From positions 31,744-95,743 of the forward strand of contig NZ_WVUD01000013.1 of NCBI RefSeq assembly GCF_009856865.1: a stretch of DNA of 64,000 nucleotides, read 5' to 3'. The position numbers were made by a program, and so were the translations under genes. Origin of the DNA: Solidesulfovibrio aerotolerans (GTDB lineage Bacteria > Desulfobacterota > Desulfovibrionia > Desulfovibrionales > Desulfovibrionaceae). The notes beneath the pieces are model-generated. The model searched no databases, had not been told where the DNA came from, and worked only from the letters and a program-made list of their open reading frames with translations. This document shows, in pieces, positions 53,673-62,724 of this stretch (position 1 is its first letter; each line of letters opens with the position of its first letter).

Positions 53673-54036
53673 GAAGGCGAGAATTGACACACAACCGCCA
53701 TGTTGCAGCAGTGGTGACCCACCGGCTGGCTGTTGGCAACGGCGGTCGCCACAGGGGGCATCACCGCACGCGGCTGGCCCGCACACGGCTGGCCGGCTCC
53801 ATGGTGGGCTGGCGCAGGCGCTCACGATCCCGCCCGGCTGCGTCTGGACTGCGCTGCCGCCCGAGTCTGTTGGCGGCTGATGGACGGGCAAGCCGCCGGC
53901 CCGCAAAAAAAGCCGGCGTTCTCAAGGGTGCCGGCCCGCCAATGTTGGACTGTGCAGCAGTGTCCAGCAGAGAACGGCCGGACTTTTGGAACCGTCAAAA
54001 TACGGCCACGTTTTTCGCCTGCAACGGCATCCGGCT

Positions 54037-54070
54037 AAAAAAAAGGCCGGGCTCCCGAAGGAGCCCGGCC
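54037..54070 (-). terminator. terminator after porin 2
   Basis: GGCCGGGCTCC-TTCG-GGAGCCCGGCC followed by TTTTTTTT on the minus strand, just after the porin 2 stop. A classic intrinsic terminator with UUCG loop. Confidence 0.92.
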
Positions 54071-54107
54071 GTGGCATCGGATGGACAGAAACGCCGTAAG
54101 TGCAACT

Positions 54108-55559
54108 CTAGAACTTGTAGGTCAGGCCGAAAGCGACCTTCCAGGCGTCGGCGGAGCGGGCCTGTTCGGCCAGGCGGTGACCCCAGGTGCTGGTCTGGAA
54201 GTTGCCGTGGGCCCAACCGGTCTCCATGACAGCGGCCAAGTTCTCGTAGATCATGTACTTGGTGTCGAAGTTGACCGAGAGGAGGCTCTCATTGGTGGTC
54301 AGGTCACGACCCATGGTGTAGTACGGGTTGCTGCCCAGCAGGGCGTTCATCTTGCGGATGGCGCCGGGCTGGTTGTTGCCGTGCATGTAGGTGAAGGTCA
54401 GGATGTGGGACAGCTTTTCGATGAACGAGATGTTGTTCAGCGAAGCGCCGAGGCCCCAAGCGCCAACCGGGTTGGCACCCATGTTGGATTCCTTGCCCAG
54501 CTCCTGCGAATCGTCGAACAGGAAGCTGTTGCCCGGACCCCAGTTGGAGAGGATCTGGGGCATACGCTCGGAACCGTTGCGGACCGAGCCGTCTTCACCG
54601 GTGGACCACCAGCCGAAGACCTGCGGGGTCAGCACGTCCCAACCGGTGTACTCGGCACCGAAGTCCATGAACCAGCCCTGGCGCTTGGCGGACTTGCGGT
54701 CGGCAGTGGCACCGGCGCCGTAGATCACGTCGGCATAGAACTTCACGGGATCAAGAGCGGTCACCTCAAAGGTGGAACCGGCCCACCAGTAAGCATTCTG
54801 GTGGTTGCTCAGGCCGTTGATGATGGCACCGGAGGACAGCAGATACTCGGCAAAGCCGGCGTTGAAGTAGCCGGCGTCCTTACCGGCCACGGCCACGGCA
54901 CCCCAAGGGGTGGCCTTGAAGCCATCAAGGGTGATGGGCAGGGCCAGGAAGTACAGGTCCAGTTCGTCAGAGACCTGGGTGGTGGTGGTGTCGTAGGTCC
55001 GGTTGGTGTCGATCATGCGGGCAAAGCCGGCAGTCACGGCCAGGGTGTCCTTGATCAGCGGAGTGGTCACGACCAGGGCGGCAGCGCGGTCGCCGCCGAA
55101 CACCACGGAGTCAGTGAAGAACGCATTGGCCGGCAGGGACAGGTCCTGCAAACCGGCGGTGATTTCGGTGTCGCAATCCGGCAGCTTGAACTGCAGATAG
55201 GCCTGGTAGACGGAGATGGAGACGGTGGGGTTGGCGGCAGTCAGGGTGCCATGGCCCCAGGTGTCTTCCACCTTGATGCCCAGACGGAACTTCACGGCCT
55301 CGTTGGCCACGAAGTCAGAACGCAGACGGAAACGTTCCCAGATCTGGAAACGGTCTTCGGTCTGGGTGCCGGCAGGGGAGAAGGCTCCGCGGTTGTTGTC
55401 CCAGCCGGCGGTGTTCCAGCCGGTGAAGTTGTGATTGGCAAAAAAGACGCCGTAGACGCGAGCGTCACCGGTCATCTTGACTTCCGTGGCGGCCTGGGCG
55501 AACCCGGCCATGCCAAGGATCAGGGCGGCCAGCATGGCCAAAACAGTAAAGCGCTTCAT
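54108..55559 (-). CDS. outer membrane homotrimeric porin, copy 2
   Basis: This 483-residue tandem paralogue of porin 1 has its own signal peptide (MKRFTVLAMLAALILGMAGFAQA). Most of the barrel sequence is the same, including VKFRLGIKVEDTWGHGTLTA and QGWFMDFGAEYTGWDV. It differs mainly in loops (DNNRGAFSPAGTQ and others). Each copy has its own terminator, and there are 565 bases between them, so they are transcribed separately. The ribosome binding site is AGGAGG. A partial copy of the AT-rich palindrome lies 137-156 bases upstream. Confidence 0.93.
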   Translation of the reverse strand: MKRFTVLAMLAALILGMAGFAQAATEVKMTGDARVYGVFFANHNFTGWNTAGWDNNRGAFSPAGTQTEDRFQIWERFRLRSDFVANEAVKFRLGIKVEDTWGHGTLTAANPTVSISVYQAYLQFKLPDCDTEITAGLQDLSLPANAFFTDSVVFGGDRAAALVVTTPLIKDTLAVTAGFARMIDTNRTYDTTTTQVSDELDLYFLALPITLDGFKATPWGAVAVAGKDAGYFNAGFAEYLLSSGAIINGLSNHQNAYWWAGSTFEVTALDPVKFYADVIYGAGATADRKSAKRQGWFMDFGAEYTGWDVLTPQVFGWWSTGEDGSVRNGSERMPQILSNWGPGNSFLFDDSQELGKESNMGANPVGAWGLGASLNNISFIEKLSHILTFTYMHGNNQPGAIRKMNALLGSNPYYTMGRDLTTNESLLSVNFDTKYMIYENLAAVMETGWAHGNFQTSTWGHRLAEQARSADAWKVAFGLTYKF

Positions 55560-55695
55560 AAACCTTCCTCCTCAAATAATCGGGCGGCGTTTCAGGTGTC
55601 CGATGCCGCCGGCAGGTGGCGTCCCGCCGACTTGGATTACCAATACTGTCATTCCTTTCACAATGGCAATACGAAATGGGGCGTTTTTTTACGCT

Positions 55696-55715
55696 GGTCA
55701 AAATTTTTTTACGCC
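55696..55715. promoter_or_regulatory. AT-rich element upstream of porin 2
   Basis: GGTCAAAATTTTTTTACGCC is an imperfect copy of the palindrome upstream of porin 1. It lies 137-156 bases before the porin 2 start and directly after the recJ stop. Shared use by one regulator is inferred from similarity only. Confidence 0.5.
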
Positions 55716-55716
55716 G

Positions 55717-57429
55717 TCAGCCGCAATCGAGGGTGCCGCTCAGGTCGCGCAGACGCAATTCGATCTCAGGCACGCCGGAAAAGTAACTGATCTTGGGTGA
55801 ATAGGCCACGCGCACCGTTGCTCCCGCCGTCTCCTGGCCGATGGCGGCGGCCATGCGCCAGGCCTTGGCCTTCAGTGTCACCCCGGCGGCGGCGTCGCGA
55901 AGAACCAGCGCCACATGGTTTTCTCCAAAGGTCCTGCGGGATTGGACCGCAACAGGCGGCGAGGCAAAAACCGGTTCGGGATTGCCGCAGCCGTACGGTT
56001 CGAGCAACCCGAGTTCCCGAATAAGGGTGGCCGTCACCGCGCCAAAGGACAATTCCCCGTCCAGGCGCAGGGACGGCTGGGGCACGCTTGCGCCCAGGGC
56101 CCGGGAAGCCGCCGCATCGAAACGCTCGGTCACCCGGGCCAGATTGGCAGGATCAAGGGACAGCCCGGCCGCCATTTTGTGCCCGCCAAAGGAGTGCAGA
56201 TCGTTGGCGATTTCTTCGAGCAGCGCGTGCAGATCGCACTCCGCAATGGAGCGGCCGGAACCCTTGAGCCGGCCCTTGGCCGGATCGTCGGTGAGGATGA
56301 GCGTTGGCCGGTAGCGGGCTTCGGCCACCCGCGAGGCCACGATGCCGATGACGCCCTGGTGCCAGTGGGGGGCGAAAAGGGTCAGGCCAAAGCGCCCTGG
56401 TGCCGCCTCGGCCTGGGTCATCGCCTCGGCCAAAATAGCGTCTTCTTCAGCCCGGCGGCGGGTGTTTTCCGCATCGAGATCGGCGGCCAGGGGCCGGGCA
56501 ACGTCCAGGTCCGTGGCCAGGAGCAGGGCCAAGGCGGCATCGGGTCGGCCCATGCGGCCGGCGGCGTTGATGCGCGGGGCCAGGCCAAAGGTCACCTGGG
56601 ACGCGCCAAGGGCGGCCTTGGGATTATGCCCGCTGACTTCTTTGAGGGCATGGATGCCGGGCCGGCGGGCCTCGCCCAGAAGCAGCAGGCCGTTTTTGGC
56701 CAGGATGCGGTTGGGGCCGCGCAGGGGCACCACGTCGGCCAGGGTGCCCAGCGCCACCAGATCAAGCAGCCGCCGCACGTCGCTTGGTTCCCCCGGTAGC
56801 AGGCGATTAAGCGCCGCAGCCAGGAAAAAAGCCACCCCGACACCGGCCAGATCGGTCCCCGGGCCATCGGCAAGCTTGGGATTGACCAGCGCATCGGCCG
56901 CAGGCAGCGCCGGACCGGGCAGATGGTGGTCGGTGACGATGACCGTCAGGCCCAGTTCCTTGGCCCGGGCCACCTCGGCCACGGCCGTAATGCCGCAGTC
57001 CACGGTAACCAGCACCTCGGCCCCGGCTGCGGCCAGTTCCTCGATGCCGCCGGTATTGAGCCCATAGCCTTCGGCGGCCCGCACCGGCAGCCGCCACAGC
57101 GGGACGATGCCGTGTTCGCCCAAAAAATCCACGAGCAAGGCCGTGCCGGTGATGCCGTCCACGTCGTAATCGCCCCAGATGGCCACGGTGCGCCCCTCGG
57201 CCAGGGCCTTTGCCAGCAGGCCGGCCGCTGCGGTCAGGCCCGGGATTTCGTCCGGGCGCATGAGATGGCGCAGGCCCGGGGACAGGTAGCGATCCATGTC
57301 CTGGGCCGTGGTCAGCCCGCGGCGGGCCAGCAGCCCGGCGATGGTGGGGGAGATGCCCAAGGCGTCGGCCAGGGCGTCGGCGAGCCGGTCAGCCGGGCCG
57401 TTGTCGGGGAAAATCCATTTCTTAGGCAC
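55717..57429 (-). CDS. recJ: single-stranded-DNA-specific exonuclease RecJ
   Basis: RecJ degrades single-stranded DNA 5' to 3' in recombination and repair. The 570-residue protein has the DHH-family motifs: WGDYDVDGITGT (motif I), TVDCGI, VIVTDHHLPG (the DHH) and the later RINAAGRM. A DHHA1 motif follows (SFGGHKMAAGLSL). The start is GTG 57429 behind GGAG, because an ATG further up lacks a site. It follows the TPR gene by 96 bases. Confidence 0.94.
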   Translation of the reverse strand: MPKKWIFPDNGPADRLADALADALGISPTIAGLLARRGLTTAQDMDRYLSPGLRHLMRPDEIPGLTAAAGLLAKALAEGRTVAIWGDYDVDGITGTALLVDFLGEHGIVPLWRLPVRAAEGYGLNTGGIEELAAAGAEVLVTVDCGITAVAEVARAKELGLTVIVTDHHLPGPALPAADALVNPKLADGPGTDLAGVGVAFFLAAALNRLLPGEPSDVRRLLDLVALGTLADVVPLRGPNRILAKNGLLLLGEARRPGIHALKEVSGHNPKAALGASQVTFGLAPRINAAGRMGRPDAALALLLATDLDVARPLAADLDAENTRRRAEEDAILAEAMTQAEAAPGRFGLTLFAPHWHQGVIGIVASRVAEARYRPTLILTDDPAKGRLKGSGRSIAECDLHALLEEIANDLHSFGGHKMAAGLSLDPANLARVTERFDAAASRALGASVPQPSLRLDGELSFGAVTATLIRELGLLEPYGCGNPEPVFASPPVAVQSRRTFGENHVALVLRDAAAGVTLKAKAWRMAAAIGQETAGATVRVAYSPKISYFSGVPEIELRLRDLSGTLDCG

Positions 57430-57525
57430 GCAAGTCTCCAGGCAGGCCGCGGGAGGTCCGGCCAGCCGGCTGGTCAAAACGGTGGGGATGGGAAGTTTGG
57501 GCAGGATGCGTCAGGCGACGCCGGC

Positions 57526-58425
57526 TCAAAGCGCTTCGTCATCAAGGGTGACGGAGCCCGGCGTGGCGGCTTCATCCGTCGGCGAGACGTCGGGCGATTG
57601 GGACGAGCCCGGCAGATCGCCCTTGGCCAGTCCCTTGGACACGAGAAATTCGGCAAAGCGCCGGGCTTCGGCCTGGTCGGGATTGAGTTCCAGTGCTTTT
57701 TGCAGATAATCCATGGCCTGGGGGTATTCTTTTTTGTCGAAGTGGACCCGGGCGATGTTGAACAGGAGATTGTCATCACGAACCGACAGTTCTTCGGCCC
57801 GGTGGTAATAGTCCAACGCCTGATCGGTCATCTTGTTTTTGCGCAGATTGATGCCGAATTCGTTGAACAGGTGCTTGTGTTCTTTTTCAAACGCGGCATC
57901 CAGACGCACCAGCCGCTGGAAAATGTCGTCGGCCTTATTGCCCTCGCCCCGGTCCAGATAGGTCAGGCCCAGACCGAAGTTGGCCCGGATATTTTCCGCG
58001 TCAACGGCAAGCGCCTGGCCGAACTCCAGTTCGGCGCTAAACGTCTCGCCTTTTTCCCGATGGCGCTCGCCTTTCTGGATGACCATGTTGAGTTCGCGCA
58101 AACGGGGATAGACGGTGGAGACGTAAAATTCCGGTTCCGGGGAAAACTTTTCCAGCAACTCGTCCAGGGAGATACTGCGCTTGGGGCCGGAGGGGACGTA
58201 GTTTTTATTGAGCGGCTGGATTTCGAGCTGGTGCTTATCGTCTTCTTCCACAAACCAGTACATCTTCTGGATGGTGCGCCGCGTGGTGGTCCCGGTGCCG
58301 ACCTTTTGGATGGCCTGGGTGGAGAAGATGCCCTTGATGCGCTCCCGGGCCTTGCCGTCGGGCGAGACAGCGTCCTTGCGGGGGCCCTCGGCGGCGGAAG
58401 AGGTTTCCTGGGTGTTTTTGCTCAT
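57526..58425 (-). CDS. TPR-repeat protein
   Basis: The 299-residue protein has an N-terminal basic region (about 25-75; KARERIKGIFSTQAI, then RRTIQKMYWFVEED). Tetratricopeptide repeats follow (about 120-270; LEFGQALAVDAENIRANFGLGLTYLDRG, DQALDYYHRAEELSVRDDN, PQAMDYLQKALELNPDQAE). TPRs mediate protein contacts. No signal peptide is visible, so it is cytoplasmic. Its partner is unknown. It lies between gmk and recJ on the same strand. Confidence 0.82.
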   Translation of the reverse strand: MSKNTQETSSAAEGPRKDAVSPDGKARERIKGIFSTQAIQKVGTGTTTRRTIQKMYWFVEEDDKHQLEIQPLNKNYVPSGPKRSISLDELLEKFSPEPEFYVSTVYPRLRELNMVIQKGERHREKGETFSAELEFGQALAVDAENIRANFGLGLTYLDRGEGNKADDIFQRLVRLDAAFEKEHKHLFNEFGINLRKNKMTDQALDYYHRAEELSVRDDNLLFNIARVHFDKKEYPQAMDYLQKALELNPDQAEARRFAEFLVSKGLAKGDLPGSSQSPDVSPTDEAATPGSVTLDDEAL

Positions 58426-58515
58426 GGCATCCAGACTCGTGCTGTTCTTATTTGTCCCACGATACCAGGGAAGGGGGAAGGCGGTCAACGACCCGGTACA
58501 CTGTCGCTTCGCCGC

Positions 58516-59148
58516 TTAAACCGCGGCCTCCCATTGGGCCAGCAGTTCGCGCAGGAAGTCGGGATGGCAGCGTGGCCGGCGGCGTTCGGCCATATAAACG
58601 GCCCGCAGATCGTCGTACGCGGTGTCCAGCTCGGCGTTTTCCACCCAATAATCGAAAAGCGGCGCTTGGACGAGTTCCGCCTGGGCCGCCGCCAACCGCT
58701 TGGCCACCACTTCCGGGGAGTCCGTGCCTCGACCGGACAGGCGGCGGTAGAGTTCGGCCCGTGAGGGCGGCAGGATATACACGTAGGCCCCTTCCTGCCC
58801 CAGGCTCTGGCGCAAAAGGGCTGCGCCCTGCACATCCACGTCAAAGAGGATATCGCGCCCGTCGGCCAGGGCCTGGCGCACCGGCGTTAGCGGCGTGCCG
58901 TAGAAATTGCCGTGGACCTCGGCCCATTCGGCCAGCTTGCCGGCCTCGCGCCAGGCGAGAAATTCTTCGCGGGACAGGAAATGGTAGTCGATACCGGGCC
59001 GCTCGCCCGGCCGCGGGGAGCGGGTGGTGGCCGAGACGGAAAAGGAAATAGCCGGAAATTCGGCGCACAGTTTTTTGATGAGGGTGGATTTACCGGCCCC
59101 GGACGGGGCGCAGATGACCAAAAACATTCCCAAACGTCTAACCGGCAT
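58516..59148 (-). CDS. gmk: guanylate kinase
   Basis: This 210-residue kinase turns GMP to GDP. The P-loop APSGAGKST and GMP-binding [15 protein letters not shown] are clear. The lid and later VDVQGA are typical. The ATG follows AGGAGG and overlaps the end of the RemA-like gene by 11 bases, as in the usual yicC-remA-gmk order. Confidence 0.96.
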   Translation of the reverse strand: MPVRRLGMFLVICAPSGAGKSTLIKKLCAEFPAISFSVSATTRSPRPGERPGIDYHFLSREEFLAWREAGKLAEWAEVHGNFYGTPLTPVRQALADGRDILFDVDVQGAALLRQSLGQEGAYVYILPPSRAELYRRLSGRGTDSPEVVAKRLAAAQAELVQAPLFDYWVENAELDTAYDDLRAVYMAERRRPRCHPDFLRELLAQWEAAV

Positions 59149-59398
59149 GGTCTTCCTCCTGGGCCTCGAACCGGGTGCCCAGGGTTTCCGCCTGGATGCC
59201 GGACAAGATAACGTGGTTGGAATCGGTGATGATGATGGCCCGGGTCTTGCGGCCCTGGGTGGCGTCGATAAGGCGTTTGTCGGCGCGGGCTTCCTCGCGC
59301 AGGCGGCGCATGGGCGAGGAGGCCGGGTTGACGATGGCCGTCACCCGGGCTGTGGCGACGAAGTTGCCGAAACCGATGTTAAGGAGGCCGGAAGACAT
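59138..59398 (-). CDS. RemA/DUF370-type small regulator
   Basis: This 86-residue protein matches DUF370/Rem[34 protein letters not shown] then [30 protein letters not shown]. In Bacillus RemA is a DNA-binding activator of matrix genes; in most bacteria it sits upstream of gmk with unknown targets. The placement between yicC and gmk is canonical. Confidence 0.92.
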   Translation of the reverse strand: MSSGLLNIGFGNFVATARVTAIVNPASSPMRRLREEARADKRLIDATQGRKTRAIIITDSNHVILSGIQAETLGTRFEAQEEDHAG

Positions 59399-59500
59399 GG
59401 CGTCACCTTGGGCTTTGCAAAAAAGGGACTGGCTGCGGCGTCCGTCAGGCGCGCCGCAGCCAGCATACCAGAAACCGCGCCGATGAAAAGGGCGGTCGGG

Positions 59501-60382
59501 CTATTCGAGGTTTTGCACCTGTTCGCGGCACTTCTCCAGTTCAGCCTTGAAATCCACCACCAGCCGGCTGATGTCCAGGTTCTGGGCCTTGTTGCCGCAG
59601 GTGTTGATCTCGCGGAAAGCCTCCTGGATGAGGAAATCGAGCTTTTTGCCGATTTCGCCGCCTTCGCGCAAAAGGCCTTCCAACCGGGCCAGGTGGCCGG
59701 TCAACCGGGTCATTTCCTCGGAAACATCGAGCTTGTCGGCCAGGATGGCGGTCTCCTGGAGCAGGCGTTCCTGGGTGGGTTCGACCCCGACCTTTTCCAG
59801 CAGGGCCGTTATGCGGGCCACGAGCTGTTCGGTGCGCTCGGCAACAATGGCCGGCGCACCGGCCTTGATGGCGGCCTGCCAGGTGCTAAGGCGGCCAAGC
59901 CGGGTCAGCAGATCGTCGGCCAGATTGCGGCCTTCCCGGGAGCGGGCGTCGTTAAAATCAATGAGCGCCTGGCGCAGGCCCTCGGTCAGGGTGGCGAACA
60001 GGTCGGGATCGGGGTCCACGGCGTCTTCCTGCCACAGATGGGAAATGCCCAGCATGCGGCCCAGATCCGGGGTGAAGGCGACGTTGCGGCTGGCGGCAAA
60101 GGCGGTCAGCTCATCAAGCATGGCCCCGGCCAGACCGGTATTGAGAGTGGCCTTCCACATGTCCACCCGTTTGGGCGAAAATTCCAGGTGGATTTCCAGG
60201 CGGCCCCGGGCCACCGCTTCGCGCACCACCCGTTCAAGGGCTGTTTCGCTGGGGCGCAGAAACAGCGGCAGGCGCCATTTGAGGTCGAGGAAGCGGCTGT
60301 TGACGGCGCGCACTTCCCAGACCTGGGTGAAGGCTTCGGATTCGAGGCGGCTTTTTCCATATCCGGTCATGCTTTTGGGCAT
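59501..60382 (-). CDS. yicC: YicC family endoribonuclease
   Basis: This 293-residue protein has the YicC N-terminus MTGYGKS and the C-terminal FKAELEKCREQVQNLE, with EINTCGNKAQNLDISRLVVDFK typical of the family. E. coli YicC is an RNase acting on small RNAs. ATG 60382 follows AAGGAG and overlaps the end of the DUF4416 gene by 16 bases. It starts the yicC-remA-gmk part of the block. Confidence 0.94.
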   Translation of the reverse strand: MPKSMTGYGKSRLESEAFTQVWEVRAVNSRFLDLKWRLPLFLRPSETALERVVREAVARGRLEIHLEFSPKRVDMWKATLNTGLAGAMLDELTAFAASRNVAFTPDLGRMLGISHLWQEDAVDPDPDLFATLTEGLRQALIDFNDARSREGRNLADDLLTRLGRLSTWQAAIKAGAPAIVAERTEQLVARITALLEKVGVEPTQERLLQETAILADKLDVSEEMTRLTGHLARLEGLLREGGEIGKKLDFLIQEAFREINTCGNKAQNLDISRLVVDFKAELEKCREQVQNLE

Positions 60383-60948
60383 GTGGGCTCCTTTTCGGGG
60401 GGATTGATCCGGGGGACGGCTTCGCGCAGATCCCGGCGGTAGCGGCAACGGACGTCGGTCAGGCGCGCCAGCATATCCGGCGCGGCGTAGTCGGGAAACG
60501 TCCAGGGCAGGGTTTGCCAGGAGCCGGCCTGAAACACAAGGGTCAAGTCGCCAAAGATACCCTGGCCGAGGTAAATCCGGTGGGTATAGTTTTTTCCCGT
60601 GGCCAGGACAAAGCGTTCACAGGTGACAAGGCCGGGGTCAAGATTGACTAAACGGCTGCCGTCCGGGCGGGCCAGCCGCTCTTCCACGGCGTTGGTGAAA
60701 CACTTGGCCGGTCCCAGGGCGTCCTGGGGCAGCAACGGGGTGAAGGCCAGAAGGCGTCGCACCAGGGGCGTGCCGAGTTCATCATTATAATAGGCCGTGT
60801 GGGCAAAGGGTCTGGCTGCATAGGCGATTTCGACCGGGCCGAAATGCGCTTGCAAGGCTGCAAGGACCGGTTGCCACACGGTCGGGAAATCAGCCGAAAG
60901 GACCGAAACCACGAGTTTGCCGGCCACCGGCTCATGCGGATGGCTCAT
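60367..60948 (-). CDS. DUF4416 family protein
   Basis: This 193-residue protein matches DUF4416, common in deltaproteobacteria: FGPVEIAYAARPFAHTAYYNDELG, then RLVNLDPGLVTCERFVLATGKNYTHRIYLGQGIFGDLTL. The function is unknown. Its start overlaps the mtaB end by 4 bases (ATG 60948, GGAGG upstream). It precedes yicC in what reads as one operon. Confidence 0.9.
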   Translation of the reverse strand: MSHPHEPVAGKLVVSVLSADFPTVWQPVLAALQAHFGPVEIAYAARPFAHTAYYNDELGTPLVRRLLAFTPLLPQDALGPAKCFTNAVEERLARPDGSRLVNLDPGLVTCERFVLATGKNYTHRIYLGQGIFGDLTLVFQAGSWQTLPWTFPDYAAPDMLARLTDVRCRYRRDLREAVPRINPPEKEPTCPKA

Positions 60949-62252
60949 GGGGCCTCCGGGGGCAGCGCCACGACGCACAGGCCCTCGCCGTCAACGCCCA
61001 CGGGCCGGGCCGCGACCAGGGAGCCGATGGGCCGGGCGGGGTCGGCCACAAAGCGGCAGTCCACATAGTGCTCGCAGGTGCCGGCGGTGGGACCTGTGCG
61101 CTCCACAGCCACGACCAGGGTCTGCTCCCGGCCAAGGCGGGCCAGGAAGCGGGCTGCTTGGGCTTCGGCGATCTGGCGCAGGGCCTTGGCCCGGGCCGTC
61201 TTGACCGGTCCGGCCAGTTGTCCGGGCAGTGCTGCCGCCGGGGTGCCCGGGCGGCGGGAATAGGGAAAAACATGGGCATAGCTGATGGGCAGCTTTTCAA
61301 TGCATTGGGCCGTGGCTGCAAAAGCCGCTTCGGATTCGCCGGGGAATCCGGTCAGGATGTCCAGGCCCAGGCCCATGACCGGCCATTGCCTACGTATCTT
61401 GTCCACAAAAAAGGACGTCACGGCTGCGTCGCCCGGGCGACGGTTCATGGCGGCCAGAATTGCCGGGTCGCCGCTTTGCAGGGAAATGTGCAGGTGGCGG
61501 CAGACATGGCGGCTGCGCGCCAGGACGTCGAGCCCTTCGGTCGTCAGCATGGCTGGATCAAGCGAACCCAGGCGTAGTCGAAAGACCGGGCCGTGGCTGG
61601 CCAGGAGCGCGTCTTCCAGGGCGGCCACCAGCGGCCAGAAGGTCATGGCCGGGGAGGAGCCGAGCCCGAAATGGCCCAGGTTTATGCCGGTCAGGCCCAG
61701 TTCCTGGTGGCCGGCGTCGAGGAGATGCCGGGCTTCGGCCAGGATGGCCGCAAAGGGGCGGGACACCGACGGTCCCCGGGCTGTGGGCACGATGCAATAG
61801 GTGCAGCCATGGGAACAGCCGTCCTGGATTTTTAATAAGGCCCTGGCCCGGTTGGAACCGGTCAGGGTGAGGTCGGGAAAACAGGCGTCGGGCCTTGGGC
61901 GTGGCGAGGCAGCGGTGCGCGGCGCGCGGGCCAGGGCGGCCTTGTCAGGCACGGGCACGGCTCCCAGGGCGGCGAAGGCGTCGGGACTGACGACTGCGGC
62001 GCAGCCCGTGACCACCACCCGGGCCTGGCCTTTGGCCTGGCGCACCAGATTTCGGGCCAGACGGCGGCCTTCGGCCTCGGCCCGGGCGGTGACGGCGCAG
62101 GTCATGAGTACGATCAGATCGGCCTCGGCAGCGGCGCTGGCCGGGGCCAGTCCCTGGGCGGTGAAGGCTTCGGTCAGGGCGCGGGCTTCGTATTGATTGA
62201 CCTTGCAGCCAAGGGTCTGCAGCCAAAATGAGGCGGTCTCGGAGTTGGGCAT
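60945..62252 (-). CDS. mtaB: tRNA t6A37 methylthiotransferase MtaB
   Basis: This 435-residue radical SAM enzyme adds a methylthio group to t6A at position 37 of tRNAs. It has the MTTase N-terminal domain (TLGCKVNQYEA), the radical SAM motif CX3CX2C in CSHGCTYC, and a TRAM-like C-terminus. The start is placed at ATG 62252: the open frame further up runs into the 35-base direct repeat at 62282-62316, which is not coding-like. No strong ribosome binding site is visible. It heads the DUF4416-yicC-remA-gmk run. Confidence 0.92.
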   Translation of the reverse strand: MPNSETASFWLQTLGCKVNQYEARALTEAFTAQGLAPASAAAEADLIVLMTCAVTARAEAEGRRLARNLVRQAKGQARVVVTGCAAVVSPDAFAALGAVPVPDKAALARAPRTAASPRPRPDACFPDLTLTGSNRARALLKIQDGCSHGCTYCIVPTARGPSVSRPFAAILAEARHLLDAGHQELGLTGINLGHFGLGSSPAMTFWPLVAALEDALLASHGPVFRLRLGSLDPAMLTTEGLDVLARSRHVCRHLHISLQSGDPAILAAMNRRPGDAAVTSFFVDKIRRQWPVMGLGLDILTGFPGESEAAFAATAQCIEKLPISYAHVFPYSRRPGTPAAALPGQLAGPVKTARAKALRQIAEAQAARFLARLGREQTLVVAVERTGPTAGTCEHYVDCRFVADPARPIGSLVAARPVGVDGEGLCVVALPPEAP

Positions 62253-62281
62253 GGGGGCGGCATAGCAAAGGGCGGGCGGCA

Positions 62282-62385
62282 GGTCCATGCCCCAGGGCTT
62301 CGGAACGATGGTTGCTGGGGAACGGGATCGCCTTGGTCCTTGACCGGACGGGTCCATGCCCAAGTGCTTCGGAACGATGGTTGCT
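62282..62385. repeat. 35-base direct repeat, two copies
   Basis: GGTCCATGCCC...CTTCGGAACGATGGTTGCT occurs at 62282-62316 and again at 62351-62385, with 33 of 35 bases identical and a 69-base period. It lies between the divergent mtaB and a small membrane gene. It may be a duplicated binding site or a slipped duplication. Confidence 0.85.
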
Positions 62386-62426
62386 AAGCTGGAAGGCAGG
62401 GGAAAAAATTGCCCCGGGAGGCCACC

Positions 62427-62585
62427 ATGCGCAAGCGGCTCATCGTATTTTTCGACATCGTGGCACTGGCAGGTTTCGGGGCCTACATGGCGATGACCAT
62501 CTGGCGTCTGCCTGAGCCCTTGCGGGATCGGCTGTTGACGACCTCGCTGTCCTTGCTGACCCGGTTGACCATCGGTGCAGGCTGA
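62427..62585 (+). CDS. short single-helix membrane protein, unknown
   Basis: This 52-codon gene starts behind GGGAGGCCACC. The product has one hydrophobic helix (IVFFDIVALAGFGAYMAMTIW) between basic ends. I do not recognise it. The good ribosome binding site and membrane character support it as real. Confidence 0.6.
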   Translation: MRKRLIVFFDIVALAGFGAYMAMTIWRLPEPLRDRLLTTSLSLLTRLTIGAG

Positions 62586-62724
62586 GTTTGTCCTGAATTA
62601 AGGACACTTTGGGCCTGCATTTTTTGTGTTGTCTTGAAAAAAGGAGAGCTCTGTTTCTTTAATCTACTGAATTTGCAGTATATTTTGTTGGATCGGATCT
62701 TGAAAGGGTGTGCAAAACAATTGG

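Larger units (their letters stand above)
53543..54107. other. intergenic region between the two porins
   Basis: These 565 bases hold porin 1's promoter region on the right side of its start and the terminator of porin 2 (54037-54070). A perfect palindrome GGTAAAAAATTTTTTACC lies at 53655-53672. From 53690 to 53990 there is GC-rich sequence with open frames but no recognised gene. Confidence 0.5.
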
